From an uncultured Alphaproteobacteria bacterium (GTDB lineage Bacteria > Pseudomonadota > Alphaproteobacteria > Rs-D84), in assembly GCA_934276735.1 (NCBI GenBank), contig CAKQTG010000001.1, positions 186,001 to 250,000 on the forward strand: 64,000 bases of DNA, read 5' to 3'. Both the position numbers and the translations under genes were made by a program. The notes below the pieces were generated by a model. It saw only the letters and a list, made by a program, of their open reading frames with translations. It ran no database searches and had not been told where the DNA came from. Positions 9,846 to 18,148 of this stretch are shown one piece after another. Within the stretch, counting starts at the first letter, position 1; each line of letters starts with the position of its first letter.

Positions 9846-9877
9846 AAATAACCACCGCGTCATTGACGGGCCAGGAC

Positions 9878-10012
9878 TTATTTTTTCTTAAAGCCCTGTT
9901 TGGCCTTTAATTTAGGATTGGTTGGGTCAATCAGGATAACCTGTTTGCCACGACGAATTTGTTTTACGTTGCCGCGTTTCTTCCAAGCCTTTAACGAACT
10001 CAAAAATTTCAT
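9878..10012 (-). CDS. rpmJ: 50S ribosomal protein L36
   Basis: A 44-residue basic protein beginning MKFLSSLKAWKKRGN and ending KLKAKQGFKKK. It has the form of alphaproteobacterial L36, with an N-terminal MK..SSLK stretch, a central IRRGK and the KAKQG end. The zinc-binding Cys/His residues of the C+ type are missing, as in the alphaproteobacterial cysteine-free type. Start codon complement(10010-10012) is preceded by AAAGGATTTAGAT. It stands alone, as in many alphaproteobacteria. Confidence 0.93.
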   Translation of the reverse strand: MKFLSSLKAWKKRGNVKQIRRGKQVILIDPTNPKLKAKQGFKKK

Positions 10013-10389
10013 ATCTAAATCCTTTATTGCGTGGTGATTATAAACGTTTTTTGTAAAAAATCAAATAATTATTGTATTGCCTGTTATTTTTGTTTGTTTT
10101 AAACAATTTGGTTAAAATCATTTCTTATTAATAATTTTGTTGTAGTAATAGGGCCTGTTGATATTGTTGATAAAAATAGTCAACATTTTTTTAACAAGTT
10201 TTCAACATAAAAATACCGGTTTTCTGGTTATTTTGTGATTGATGTTGAATATTTTGTAAAATAATAAACATGTTGAAAAAGTCGTAATTTTCCACAATTT
10301 CAACAATTTTGACGATATACTTTTTATACTTGTTGAAAACTGTTGAAATTGTTATAATTCAGGCAAGAGAGCAGAGAATAAGAATCCAA
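10013..10389. other. AT-rich intergenic region with nine GTTGA/TCAAC motifs and a DnaA-box-like site
   Basis: No gene is evident in these 377 bases. Between 10157 and 10346 the pentamer GTTGA or its complement TCAAC occurs nine times (10157, 10166, 10180, 10202, 10244, 10272, 10300, 10332, 10342), often as TGTTGAAA. TTTTCCACA at 10288-10296 differs from the DnaA box TTATCCACA by one base. The last two copies fall inside the virB3 promoter. It may be an operator array for the virB3-virB4 unit or an iteron-like or origin-like region. Confidence 0.6.
10330..10358 (+). promoter_or_regulatory. Candidate promoter of virB3-virB4
   Basis: TTGTTG (10330-10335), 17-bp spacer, TATAAT (10353-10358); the start of transcription would fall about 25 bases before the virB3 ATG. 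Two GTTGA motifs overlap the -35 box and the spacer, so a protein binding them would control access of RNA polymerase. Confidence 0.6.
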
Positions 10390-10686
10390 ATGAAACAACA
10401 AGTTCTGAAAGCATTGGCAAATCCTGCGCGTATATTTTACGTGCCATATACACTGGCCGTGATAAATTTTGCCGTGCAATTCATTATTTTTATTGTTATT
10501 TTTGTGTTGTCTTTGATTGTGACAAATGGCGCAAATCCGGTCAGTCCGATGTGGTTTTTGATTTCTCTGTGTGCGGTGCATATGATTTTAGCGGCGTTTT
10601 CAAAGCGTGACCCACAGCTGGGGCAAATATTGGCCGCAAAAATACAATTGTTTAAAAAGAAAATACCAAACAAACTGGCGGCATAA
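10390..10686 (+). CDS. virB3: Type IV secretion protein VirB3
   Basis: Small inner-membrane part of a type IV secretion machine. The 98-residue product has PARIFYVPYTLAVINFAVQF and two adjoining hydrophobic helices (about 20-62), the typical VirB3 layout with a short basic tail. ATG 10390 was chosen because it is preceded by an AGAGAGCAGAGAA purine tract and because upstream codons overlap the promoter. virB4 follows after 3 bp, which is the standard VirB order. No virB1, virB2 or virB5-virB11 gene is nearby, so the machine must be scattered over the genome. Confidence 0.82.
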   Translation: MKQQVLKALANPARIFYVPYTLAVINFAVQFIIFIVIFVLSLIVTNGANPVSPMWFLISLCAVHMILAAFSKRDPQLGQILAAKIQLFKKKIPNKLAA

Positions 10687-10689
10687 AAA

Positions 10690-13104
10690 ATGACAGATAT
10701 TTTTAAGTATTTTGCAGGCAGCGGATTTCCAATAACAACCATGATTATGGTTATGGCGGTTATTTTAATATTTGTTGCACTGATGATGTATATGCCGGCA
10801 TTGGCACGTCGTATTTTCCCCCAGTTTGGATATAAACGCTATTCGCGATATATCCCGTTCCAGACGGTATACAGTGATGATTCATTGGAATTGACGGATG
10901 GGTCGCTGTTGCGTGTTTATCGGGTAGCCGGTGTTCAGACCAGTATGCAAGATGGCGTAACACGTGAAAAATTCCTGGATTTACGGGCGCAATTGTTTAA
11001 CCAGATTCATGATCCAAATGTCGTAATGCGATTCTTTATGACGCGTGACGCGGTCGATGAAAATACTGATTATGATTTTGACCAGCCAGTATTACAAAAG
11101 ATATATGACAAGTGGCAGGCCCAGGGACTGCGCATATTTTCGAATAATTATTATATTGTTTTGTCTGTATCGGGGGCAAATGCGCGTGATAAGTTAAATC
11201 AGTATGGCAATTATCTGGAATCAATATTGGCGGCATATCGTCCGAAATTATTGCGTAATGGTGACCGTGATAATATGGCGCGATTCTTTGGCCGGATTTT
11301 ATCGCCGATTACAAAGCCGGCACCGATTGTATGTGATGGCCGGATTGCTGATTTAACAACGGTTGACGATGTTGAATTTATGCGTGATGGTATGGTGCGA
11401 TATATCAGTGGCGGAATACAATCTTTTGCGACAATGATATCATTTCGTGCATCGCCAGATTATCTGGACGAAGAATTTTTTGAAACAATATCAACAATCC
11501 AGACAGAAATGATTTGTATGAATGCATTCCGTATTATGGGTGCGGCGGATGTAGAGGTTGCAATGCGTCAACGTCAATCATCGGCCGAAGAAGATGATTC
11601 ATCAACTACCGAACAAATTTCGGCGGCAAATCGTGCAATGGATGAAAATGTTTCTGGAAATCAGAGTCTGGTAAATTATTACCCGTTGTTTATATTGTTT
11701 GGTAAAACACCCGAAGAACTAAATCACTATATTGATGAATTCAAAAAAATTGCGGCATCATTTGGTGTGTCACCTATTGCAGAAACGTATGCGGCGCGTG
11801 TTTCATGGTTTGCACAAATTCCTGGTTTTGATGTATTTCCACGCACATTTAAAATGTTATCGCGCACGGCCGCAATCAGTATTCCAATGTCAACCCAGCC
11901 ACGTGGTGTTGCAAATTCAGACTGGGGTCCCGGGCCATTGGTTGTGTTTCCAACCGCCCAGGGAACGCCGTATCAGTTTCAATTTCATGTATCTGATAAA
12001 CCGGCCGCGGTGGCGCATACATTGACGATTGGGCCAACCGGTGGCGGTAAAACAACATTATTCAGTTTCTTGATTGCGCAATCATTGCGTCACCCGAAAT
12101 TAAAGGCATTTTTCTTTGACCGCAACAAAGGTGCAGAAATATTTACGCTGTCGGTTGGTGGTAAATATATCACCATGCAGGGCAAGGAAAAAAATGCCGC
12201 CGATAATTCATTTTTAACACACCTGAATCCGTTGAAAATGCCGGATACGGCAGCAAATCGTGCATTCTTGCGTCGGTGGTTTTCAATTATAACTGGACAA
12301 TCAGACGCTAGTTCAGCTGATGAAATTGCACGCGCAGTATCGGTAAATTTTGATTATCTGCCGGAAAAAGACAGGGTATTAAAGAATTTATGGGAAAGTT
12401 GTTTTTCATCGGCTGGTAATATGCGACCGGCGTTGAAAAAGTGGGTTGACCCATTGCAATATGGCGACATATTCAACGAAACATCGGATACGTTGGATTT
12501 GCAATCGCGATTAACTACGTTTGATTTTACCGAAATTTTGCAAGACGAAACATTATCGCCTGCGGTGATTTCATATATATTGCACCGAATAAATAATATC
12601 ACTGTATCTGGTGGAAATCCGTCATTGATTATGATTGATGAAACTGCGCCAATGCTGGAAAACAAAATGTTCCGCGATAATTTTATTACAGGCCTGCAAG
12701 AGGGACGTAAAAACCGCCAGGCATACATGGTTGCGTTCCAGCGTGCAAATGTTTTGGATAAACTGGGGATTGGTGACGTTGTTCGTGGCCAGGCACAGAC
12801 GGTGCTGTTTTTCCGTAATCCGGCGGCCGATGCATCAGATTATGCGTATTGGAATTTAAATCCGCTGGAAATGGCATTTATCCAGGGCAAGGCATATCCA
12901 AATCTGAAACGTGCGTTGTTATTGTCACGTCCAGTGACGGGCGAATCTGTGATCTTAAATACCGAATTGGGGGGACTGGGTAATTTATTGCGTTTGTTTG
13001 AATCGGGACGTTCATCGGTATTATTAGCTGAAGAATTATATAAACAATATGGAAATAGTTTTGTATCAGAATACTTGAAAAAGCAGGGTGCTGGGGATTT
13101 ATAA
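10690..13104 (+). CDS. virB4: Type IV secretion ATPase VirB4
   Basis: Large AAA+ ATPase that powers assembly and substrate transport in type IV secretion. The 804-residue protein has the CagE/TrbE/VirB N-terminal domain, then a P-loop GPTGGGKTTLFSF (around residue 448) and Walker B LIMIDETAPML (around 650), followed by a conserved QE/R-rich region. Two N-terminal hydrophobic segments (about 14-38) suggest a membrane contact, which is also seen in VirB3-VirB4 fusions. Length is normal. It directly follows virB3 and is followed 4 bp later by an exported protein gene. Confidence 0.95.
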   Translation: MTDIFKYFAGSGFPITTMIMVMAVILIFVALMMYMPALARRIFPQFGYKRYSRYIPFQTVYSDDSLELTDGSLLRVYRVAGVQTSMQDGVTREKFLDLRAQLFNQIHDPNVVMRFFMTRDAVDENTDYDFDQPVLQKIYDKWQAQGLRIFSNNYYIVLSVSGANARDKLNQYGNYLESILAAYRPKLLRNGDRDNMARFFGRILSPITKPAPIVCDGRIADLTTVDDVEFMRDGMVRYISGGIQSFATMISFRASPDYLDEEFFETISTIQTEMICMNAFRIMGAADVEVAMRQRQSSAEEDDSSTTEQISAANRAMDENVSGNQSLVNYYPLFILFGKTPEELNHYIDEFKKIAASFGVSPIAETYAARVSWFAQIPGFDVFPRTFKMLSRTAAISIPMSTQPRGVANSDWGPGPLVVFPTAQGTPYQFQFHVSDKPAAVAHTLTIGPTGGGKTTLFSFLIAQSLRHPKLKAFFFDRNKGAEIFTLSVGGKYITMQGKEKNAADNSFLTHLNPLKMPDTAANRAFLRRWFSIITGQSDASSADEIARAVSVNFDYLPEKDRVLKNLWESCFSSAGNMRPALKKWVDPLQYGDIFNETSDTLDLQSRLTTFDFTEILQDETLSPAVISYILHRINNITVSGGNPSLIMIDETAPMLENKMFRDNFITGLQEGRKNRQAYMVAFQRANVLDKLGIGDVVRGQAQTVLFFRNPAADASDYAYWNLNPLEMAFIQGKAYPNLKRALLLSRPVTGESVILNTELGGLGNLLRLFESGRSSVLLAEELYKQYGNSFVSEYLKKQGAGDL

Positions 13105-13108
13105 TGAA

Positions 13109-13726
13109 ATGTGTTTTCGCAATGCTGGATTTTTAATATGTTCCCTGGTTGTGATTCCGGCATTGGCCGACGATTGTTTACCGTATAAATTAAATCCAGC
13201 GGTTTATATTGACAGTCTGTCCTGGGCTAAAGAGGTTGTCCAACCATTGGACCCGATGGATTTATTACACGGAAATGTGATTGCAACATTGTCAGATAAT
13301 TATGACATTGTTGCAGATATTACATCAATAGAAGATGGCTTTTGTGTCGCAATAAAATCAGTAACTGCATCGGTTGGATATATTAATTTTCTGGTGCAGA
13401 TAGATATGCGCCATGTGCCAGAATCGTGTTCATACAACGCGATTTTATCACACGAAGATGATCATATCCGTGCGTATTTGTCGGTGATTGATGATTTTAA
13501 GCCAGAATTACAGAAATCTATTTATAGCGCAGCAGATTCAATTACACCGATTTTTGTCAGAAATCAGTCTGATATATCAGCGGCTGTTGATGAACTAAAT
13601 GCGGAATTACAGGCGCATCCAGATTTAATTTTAGTAAAGCAAAAGATGAAAGCCGCCGAAGAAATTCGTAACAAACGCGTTGACCAAAACGATACTGGCG
13701 AAACGTTGAAACGCTGTCTATTATAA
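13109..13726 (+). CDS. Exported protein with HExxH motif, linked to virB4
   Basis: I do not recognise a named family. Starting at ATG 13109 (MCFRNAG), the 205-residue product has a signal peptide (hydrophobic LICSLVVIPALA, cleavage before DD), then a soluble domain with SHEDDHIRAYLSV: HEDDH fits the zincin HExxH pattern. Cysteines before and after suggest disulfides in the periplasm. A GTG at 13088 overlapping virB4 would extend it by seven residues. Because it is the third gene of the virB3-virB4 unit, a role in the secretion machine or in remodelling the cell wall for it is possible, but this is inference. Confidence 0.6.
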   Translation: MCFRNAGFLICSLVVIPALADDCLPYKLNPAVYIDSLSWAKEVVQPLDPMDLLHGNVIATLSDNYDIVADITSIEDGFCVAIKSVTASVGYINFLVQIDMRHVPESCSYNAILSHEDDHIRAYLSVIDDFKPELQKSIYSAADSITPIFVRNQSDISAAVDELNAELQAHPDLILVKQKMKAAEEIRNKRVDQNDTGETLKRCLL

Positions 13727-13729
13727 TAA

Positions 13730-15343
13730 TTATTGTTTCTGGTTCACACTGTAATAGTATTCCAGTTTTTCATGATCGTAATTTTCTATGCGACCCGCGG
13801 GCAGGACCAGCATACGCGTAATACCAATCTGTTCAACGAATTCTGGATTATGGCTGACCACGATAATTGTGCCGGTAAAATCATGAAAATTATCACCGAT
13901 AATACGCTGGGTTTCTGGGTCCAGGTGATTTGTTGGTTCATCCAATATCAACATATTTGCACGACGCAATAATATCTTGCACAGTGCGACGCGGGCGCGT
14001 TCGCCCGGTGACAGAACAGATACAGATTTAAAAACATCCATGTCATAGAACAAGAAATTTCCCAATACGGCGCGCAGTTGTTGGTCGGTATAATCAGAAT
14101 TGGCAACGTTTTCCAGCACGGTTTTTGACGGGTCCAGTCCTTCTAATTCTTGGGCATAGTATGCAATGTCAGTCTTTGGATTTATATCAATTGTGCCGCG
14201 TTCTGGGGTCAATATACCCATAATCAATTTTAACAGTGTGGATTTACCGGTGCCATTTTCACCACAGATTAAAAATCGTTCACCACCTGTGATTGTAAAT
14301 GACATATTGCGATACAATAATCGCGCCCCAGGATACCGAAACCACAATTCATTTACCATAATTGGGTGACGCGCACCATCGCGCAATGGGGCCAGATTCA
14401 TCTTTAATTTTTTATATGTTGCGTCACGTGTGGTGCGATTTTCTATCACGCGTGCCAATATTGCTGCACGAACATTACCTGCGCGCTTCATTGCGTGATT
14501 TGTCGGACTGGCGGCGTTTGCGCGTGCCACGAATTCAGATAGTTTTTGTATATGGCGTTCTTCGTTTTCTATTTTTTTATCACGCATACGCTTTATTTCG
14601 GCCAGTTTTAATTTGTAATCATCATAGTTACCGGAAAACACAGTGATGTTTTTATTCACCTTGTCCACGTATAAAATCTTGTTCACAATATTGTTCAAGA
14701 ATTCGGCGTCGTGACTGATTATCAAAACCGTGCCGCGATATTTTTTCAGGTAATTTGTAACCCAATCCTTGGTCGTGGCGTCCAGGTGATTTGTCGGCTC
14801 GTCCAACAGCAACACACCCGCCATGGAATAGAGCAGGCGTGCAAACGCAACCTTGGACTTTTGCCCACCGGACAGGTCGCACAGCCGCATATCCAACATC
14901 GCGGCATCAATATGCATATTTTCAATGATTTCCAACAATGTATCTTCGGCGGTATAGCATTCGTAATAATCCAATTCTGATTGAATACGGTCAATTTCAG
15001 ACTGAACATTTTCATCGTCGGGCGTGGCGGCAATTTGTTCGTATAACCGGTGTAATTTGGATTCCAGTTCGGCAATTGGTCGTCCGGTTGTTAAAAAATC
15101 CCACACGGTTGTGTCGGGTGTGGATATTTCAATCGTCTGGGGCAGATAACCAATCCGTGCGCCATCCAGGTCAATATGACCGGCGTCGGGTGTAATCTGG
15201 CCCAGGATTATTTTAAACAATGTGGTTTTGCCCGCACCATTGACGCCAACAACACCAACCTTGTCACGTGGGTTCAGGTTAAATTCTGCGTTATTATAAA
15301 TAACATTTGTTCCAAATGATAATGACAATCCATATGCATGCAT
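13730..15343 (-). CDS. ABC-F family ATPase
   Basis: Soluble protein of two ABC domains in one chain without membrane helices, 537 residues from the ATG at complement(15341-15343), MHAYGLSLSFG. P-loops GVNGAGKTTLFK and GENGTGKSTLLK, signature motifs LSGGQKSKVAF and LSPGERARVAL, and LLLDEPTNHLD/LILDEPTNHLD are all visible; the linker between the domains is charged. ABC-F proteins act on the ribosome (translation factors or antibiotic protection). Which subfamily (EttA, Uup, YheS, others) I cannot say from sequence reading alone. A longer frame upstream to 15472 lacks family similarity. Confidence 0.9.
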   Translation of the reverse strand: MHAYGLSLSFGTNVIYNNAEFNLNPRDKVGVVGVNGAGKTTLFKIILGQITPDAGHIDLDGARIGYLPQTIEISTPDTTVWDFLTTGRPIAELESKLHRLYEQIAATPDDENVQSEIDRIQSELDYYECYTAEDTLLEIIENMHIDAAMLDMRLCDLSGGQKSKVAFARLLYSMAGVLLLDEPTNHLDATTKDWVTNYLKKYRGTVLIISHDAEFLNNIVNKILYVDKVNKNITVFSGNYDDYKLKLAEIKRMRDKKIENEERHIQKLSEFVARANAASPTNHAMKRAGNVRAAILARVIENRTTRDATYKKLKMNLAPLRDGARHPIMVNELWFRYPGARLLYRNMSFTITGGERFLICGENGTGKSTLLKLIMGILTPERGTIDINPKTDIAYYAQELEGLDPSKTVLENVANSDYTDQQLRAVLGNFLFYDMDVFKSVSVLSPGERARVALCKILLRRANMLILDEPTNHLDPETQRIIGDNFHDFTGTIIVVSHNPEFVEQIGITRMLVLPAGRIENYDHEKLEYYYSVNQKQ

Positions 15344-15371
15344 AATGCATATTATTCTATGTAATTTATAT

Positions 15372-15758
15372 TTATTGGCAAGCAGATATTTGCGCCAATT
15401 CATCGGCGTATTTATCTGCCATCGCGGTGTATTTTTTCGCAATGTCTGGCGTGCCGCGATTGGCGCGTGCACGCATCAATTTAACCCCTGAATCAATGGC
15501 CAGGCGACCAATAGACGTGCATACCGATGGGTTTAATTTTTGACGCAATGCCGATTCAAAACAAATTAAAAAGTCGATAAATGTTCGATACACGGGATCT
15601 GAATCAACTAGGGACGCGTCGCCACTGGATTTCAAATCTGATATAATTTCATTTGCAATTTGACATATTCTGCATTTACCCGAAACGCCATGCGCCATAA
15701 TCCAGGCTGCGTCTGATAATTCATGCGATAAATTCAGATTTATATCAAATTGCGACAT
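15372..15758 (-). CDS. Hypothetical protein, helical, with CxxC
   Basis: 128 residues starting at MSQFDINLNLSHEL; an AGGGG Shine-Dalgarno sequence lies 6-10 bases before this ATG, so it is preferred over the longer frame from 15848. The product is soluble and mostly helical, with CRIC at about residues 30-33 and alternating charged helices. I know no family for it. It is 28 bp upstream of the ABC-F gene on the same strand and may be co-transcribed with it. Confidence 0.6.
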   Translation of the reverse strand: MSQFDINLNLSHELSDAAWIMAHGVSGKCRICQIANEIISDLKSSGDASLVDSDPVYRTFIDFLICFESALRQKLNPSVCTSIGRLAIDSGVKLMRARANRGTPDIAKKYTAMADKYADELAQISACQ

Positions 15759-15841
15759 AACATTACCCCTTGTGATTACTTGTTGGGGGTCTTGTTTATG
15801 AATATGATGCGGTAAAAAAACAAGGCCTCGGCAAAAATGTG

Positions 15842-16070
15842 CCACCATAAAAATATAGGTGGTCGGGGAGTTTAGAAAATCAATACTTGAATGATCCTAT
15901 CTGCCTTTGGATAAACCTGTTGTATAACAGACAGCACCCCGGCCGTGAAATAACACCGGCCCCCGGCAAATAACGGTGCAATGTCACACCATTACGTTGG
16001 ATAACGATACATACACTGCACCGCAAGTATCGAGCTTTCTAAAGGCCCCATTCCCACATCCCTGTGGAAA
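15842..16070 (+). ncRNA. c4-like structured antisense RNA, copy A (upstream of BRO-N gene)
   Basis: Conserved with a second locus at 36.9 kb. Hairpin CCACC/GGTGG (15842-15862) runs straight into TCGGGGAG; GGTCGGGGAG (15861-15870) can pair with CACCCCGGCC (15935-15944). A second domain has CGGTGCA (15974-15980) with TGCACCG (16017-16023), and the end carries GGCCCCATTCCCACATCCC with a TTCCCACA/TGTGGAAA hairpin (16051-16070). The layout, strand and position before an antirepressor-type gene fit the phage P1/P7 c4 antisense RNA class (Rfam C4). From memory the class shows a CCCGAACCACATCCC-like 3' motif; a covariance model search has not been run. Confidence 0.55.
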
Positions 16071-16146
16071 CAATATTGATGATATCAGAAATATTTCCGC
16101 ATAACAAACATTTATTATTATGATTTATTTCCTACTAATTTTCATA

Positions 16147-16160
16147 CAGTGCTGGACAAA
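16147..16160. repeat. 14-bp repeat CAGTRCTGGACAAA, left copy
   Basis: CAGTGCTGGACAAA here and CAGTACTGGACAAA at 20574-20587 differ at one base and are in the same orientation, 4.4 kb apart, flanking the BRO-N to methyltransferase block. Either an attachment-type direct repeat or a shared operator. Confidence 0.4.
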
Positions 16161-16246
16161 TAATAATAAATTATCCTTGGTTTCCTGCGAATTACGGGGT
16201 ATTATGAGATAAATAGCGAAAAGCCACCGAGTTAAAGGAATATAAT

Positions 16247-17077
16247 ATGTCGGAAATAAGTCTGAAATTGTTTGAAAGTCAGAATATTAGAACAAATTGG
16301 GACGGAGAGACCGAAAAGTGGTATTTTTCGGTCGTGGATGTTATTGCGGCATTGACTGATTCTGATTATCAAAAAGCCCGTAATTATTGGAAAGTATTAA
16401 AAAATCGCCTAAAATCAGAAGGAAATGAAACGGTTACAAATTGTAACCAGTTGAAAATGGTTGCTCCGGATGGCAAAATGCGTTTAACGGATGTTGCCGA
16501 TACGGAACAGCTATTACGTCTTATTCAATCAATACCGTCAAAAAAGGCAGAACCATTTAAGTTATGGCTGGCGAGTGTCGGTAGCCAGCGCATAGATGAA
16601 ATTGCAGACCCGGAAATCGCAATACAGCGCGCCCTGCGTTATTATCAAAAAATGGGCTATTCACCAGAATGGGTGGCGCAACGCTTAAAATCTATTGAAA
16701 TTCGCAAAGAATTGACAAATGAGTGGGACAAGGCCGGCGTCAAGCAGGGACTGGAATACGCGCTTTTGACGGATGAAATAACGCGCGCATGGTCTGGGAT
16801 GAAAACGCGAGAATATAAACGTCACAAGGGACTGCACAAGGAATCTCTGCGCGACAATATGACAAATGCCGAATTGGTTCTGAATATGCTGGCGGAACTG
16901 TCTACCACCGAAATTGCTCGCAAGGAAAAACCGCAAGGATTTAAAGAAAACATGAATGTGGCATCCCGTGGTGGCAATGTTGCGCGTCAGGCACGTTTGA
17001 CGCTGGAACGGGAAACCGGAAAACCAGTTGTTACCGGTCAAAATACAAAATTGTTACAAAAGGTGGATAAAGAATAA
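16247..17077 (+). CDS. BRO-N domain antirepressor-type protein
   Basis: The 276-residue product begins with a BRO-N domain (about 1-115: WYFSVVDVIAALTDS, then KWxVLKNRLKSEG-like region and KPFKLWLASVG), the DNA-binding part of phage antirepressors and baculovirus BRO proteins. The C-terminal half is helical and charged (KTREYKRHKGLHKESLRDNMTNAELVLNMLAELSTTEIAR) and is typical of this stand-alone phage-derived family. In P1, antirepressor synthesis is held off by c4 RNA made from the same leader; a c4-like RNA lies directly upstream here. Its stop overlaps the next start by one base (TAATG). It is probably part of a decayed or domesticated prophage segment. Confidence 0.85.
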   Translation: MSEISLKLFESQNIRTNWDGETEKWYFSVVDVIAALTDSDYQKARNYWKVLKNRLKSEGNETVTNCNQLKMVAPDGKMRLTDVADTEQLLRLIQSIPSKKAEPFKLWLASVGSQRIDEIADPEIAIQRALRYYQKMGYSPEWVAQRLKSIEIRKELTNEWDKAGVKQGLEYALLTDEITRAWSGMKTREYKRHKGLHKESLRDNMTNAELVLNMLAELSTTEIARKEKPQGFKENMNVASRGGNVARQARLTLERETGKPVVTGQNTKLLQKVDKE

Positions 17078-17700
17078 TGTCTGGCTTTTGGCTAGCTTGT
17101 ATATCTGATGCAGCTTCTCTGATTGGTGTTCCAACAGATACGGCTAAGCATTTTTTGCAAAGACGGCAAAATGAACTGCAAAATATTATTTTGCAAGAAA
17201 TTCGTGAAGGGGATTTTTCACAAGTTAATAAAGATGATATTTTGTCTATTGTCTACAGACTGCTTAACGACATAAATGAAGGTGTCGGAAAGAATAATAT
17301 CCGCCTTTTGGCAAGGCTGATAGTCGGATTGAATAATGAGGAACAGTTGTTTTCATCGCGTTTTCATGAATTTAATACAATAATTGCTTCTTTGTCTTAT
17401 GAACAAGTGTTGTTTTTAGCGGAAATTGTAAAAGCATATAGAAATCCAATAAATAGTATTGCACCGGCTGAATATAGGGATGTATGGGGATTCTTGAAAA
17501 TTGATCCGAGAGATGTTTTGTCGGTAAGAAGTGCTGTGAATAAGGTAAAAGGTTCAAGTGTTTTATTGTCTCTTTTAAGAACAGGATTTTTTGAACCATT
17601 TAATCAAGAAGTGTCATCTTATAAATTAAGTTCTTTTTTTAAAGAATTTATGAGCTTGATAGACAATTGGGATGATATATCCCATTGGGAACGTGATTGA
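17077..17700 (+). CDS. Hypothetical protein co-translated with the BRO-N gene
   Basis: 207 residues, no recognised family. The N-terminus has a hydrophobic stretch FWLACISDAASLIGV, which could insert in the membrane or be part of a helix; the rest is soluble and helical. The TAATG overlap with the BRO-N gene means coupled translation, so the two products probably work together. Base composition is more AT-rich than in neighbouring core genes, which fits acquired DNA. Confidence 0.6.
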   Translation: MSGFWLACISDAASLIGVPTDTAKHFLQRRQNELQNIILQEIREGDFSQVNKDDILSIVYRLLNDINEGVGKNNIRLLARLIVGLNNEEQLFSSRFHEFNTIIASLSYEQVLFLAEIVKAYRNPINSIAPAEYRDVWGFLKIDPRDVLSVRSAVNKVKGSSVLLSLLRTGFFEPFNQEVSSYKLSSFFKEFMSLIDNWDDISHWERD

Positions 17701-17720
17701 AATGAAATCACAGCATATAA

Positions 17721-17936
17721 ACCGAACAGAACGATGTGTTCAAGAATTATATATTGATTTCACTGTATTCTGGACAACGTAGAAGCAGTATATTGTCTCT
17801 GGGCTGGTCACAGGTGGATCTGGTTAATGGCTTTATTTATTTGCCAGATACTAAAAATGGTGAACCAATGCAGGTTCCAATGATGAATCAATTACGGGAA
17901 TTATTACAAAAAATCAACCATAACAAGAATTTATAA
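17721..17936 (+). pseudogene. Tyrosine recombinase (integrase) C-terminal remnant
   Basis: An open stretch from about 17721 (GTG 17736) encodes LISLYSGQRRSSILSLGWSQVDLVNGFIYLPDTKNGEPMQVPM. This is the segment around the first catalytic Arg of phage integrases (TGxRRxEIL...W..VDL...I..P.TKNG...VP). The stop at 17934-17936 comes before the HxxR and Tyr motifs, and the N-terminal domain is absent because an in-frame TAA lies at 17718. It marks this region as a former integrated element. Confidence 0.8.
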
Positions 17937-18044
17937 TGTGTATATGGCGCAAATGCGTGGAAATGTTATGTTTGATTATTGCCGAAACTAATCAAAATAT
18001 TAGATAATATATTAAAATTATCTTTAATTCTTTGTAATTATAAA

Positions 18045-18083
18045 AAAATTCAGTTGTAAAGAATTTCTTTACAACTGAATTTG
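18045..18083. terminator. Strong hairpin after the DUF262 gene
   Basis: AAATTCAGTTGTAAAG, five-base loop, CTTTACAACTGAATTT: a perfect 16-bp stem with A and T tracts at both ends. It lies 66 bp after the stop of the minus-strand DUF262-HNH gene and probably ends transcription from both sides. Confidence 0.7.
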
Positions 18084-18148
18084 ACGGAATATGAATACAT
18101 ACAAAAAGGCTTAATTTTGTATGATAAACATTCAAAATTTAGTGTGGA

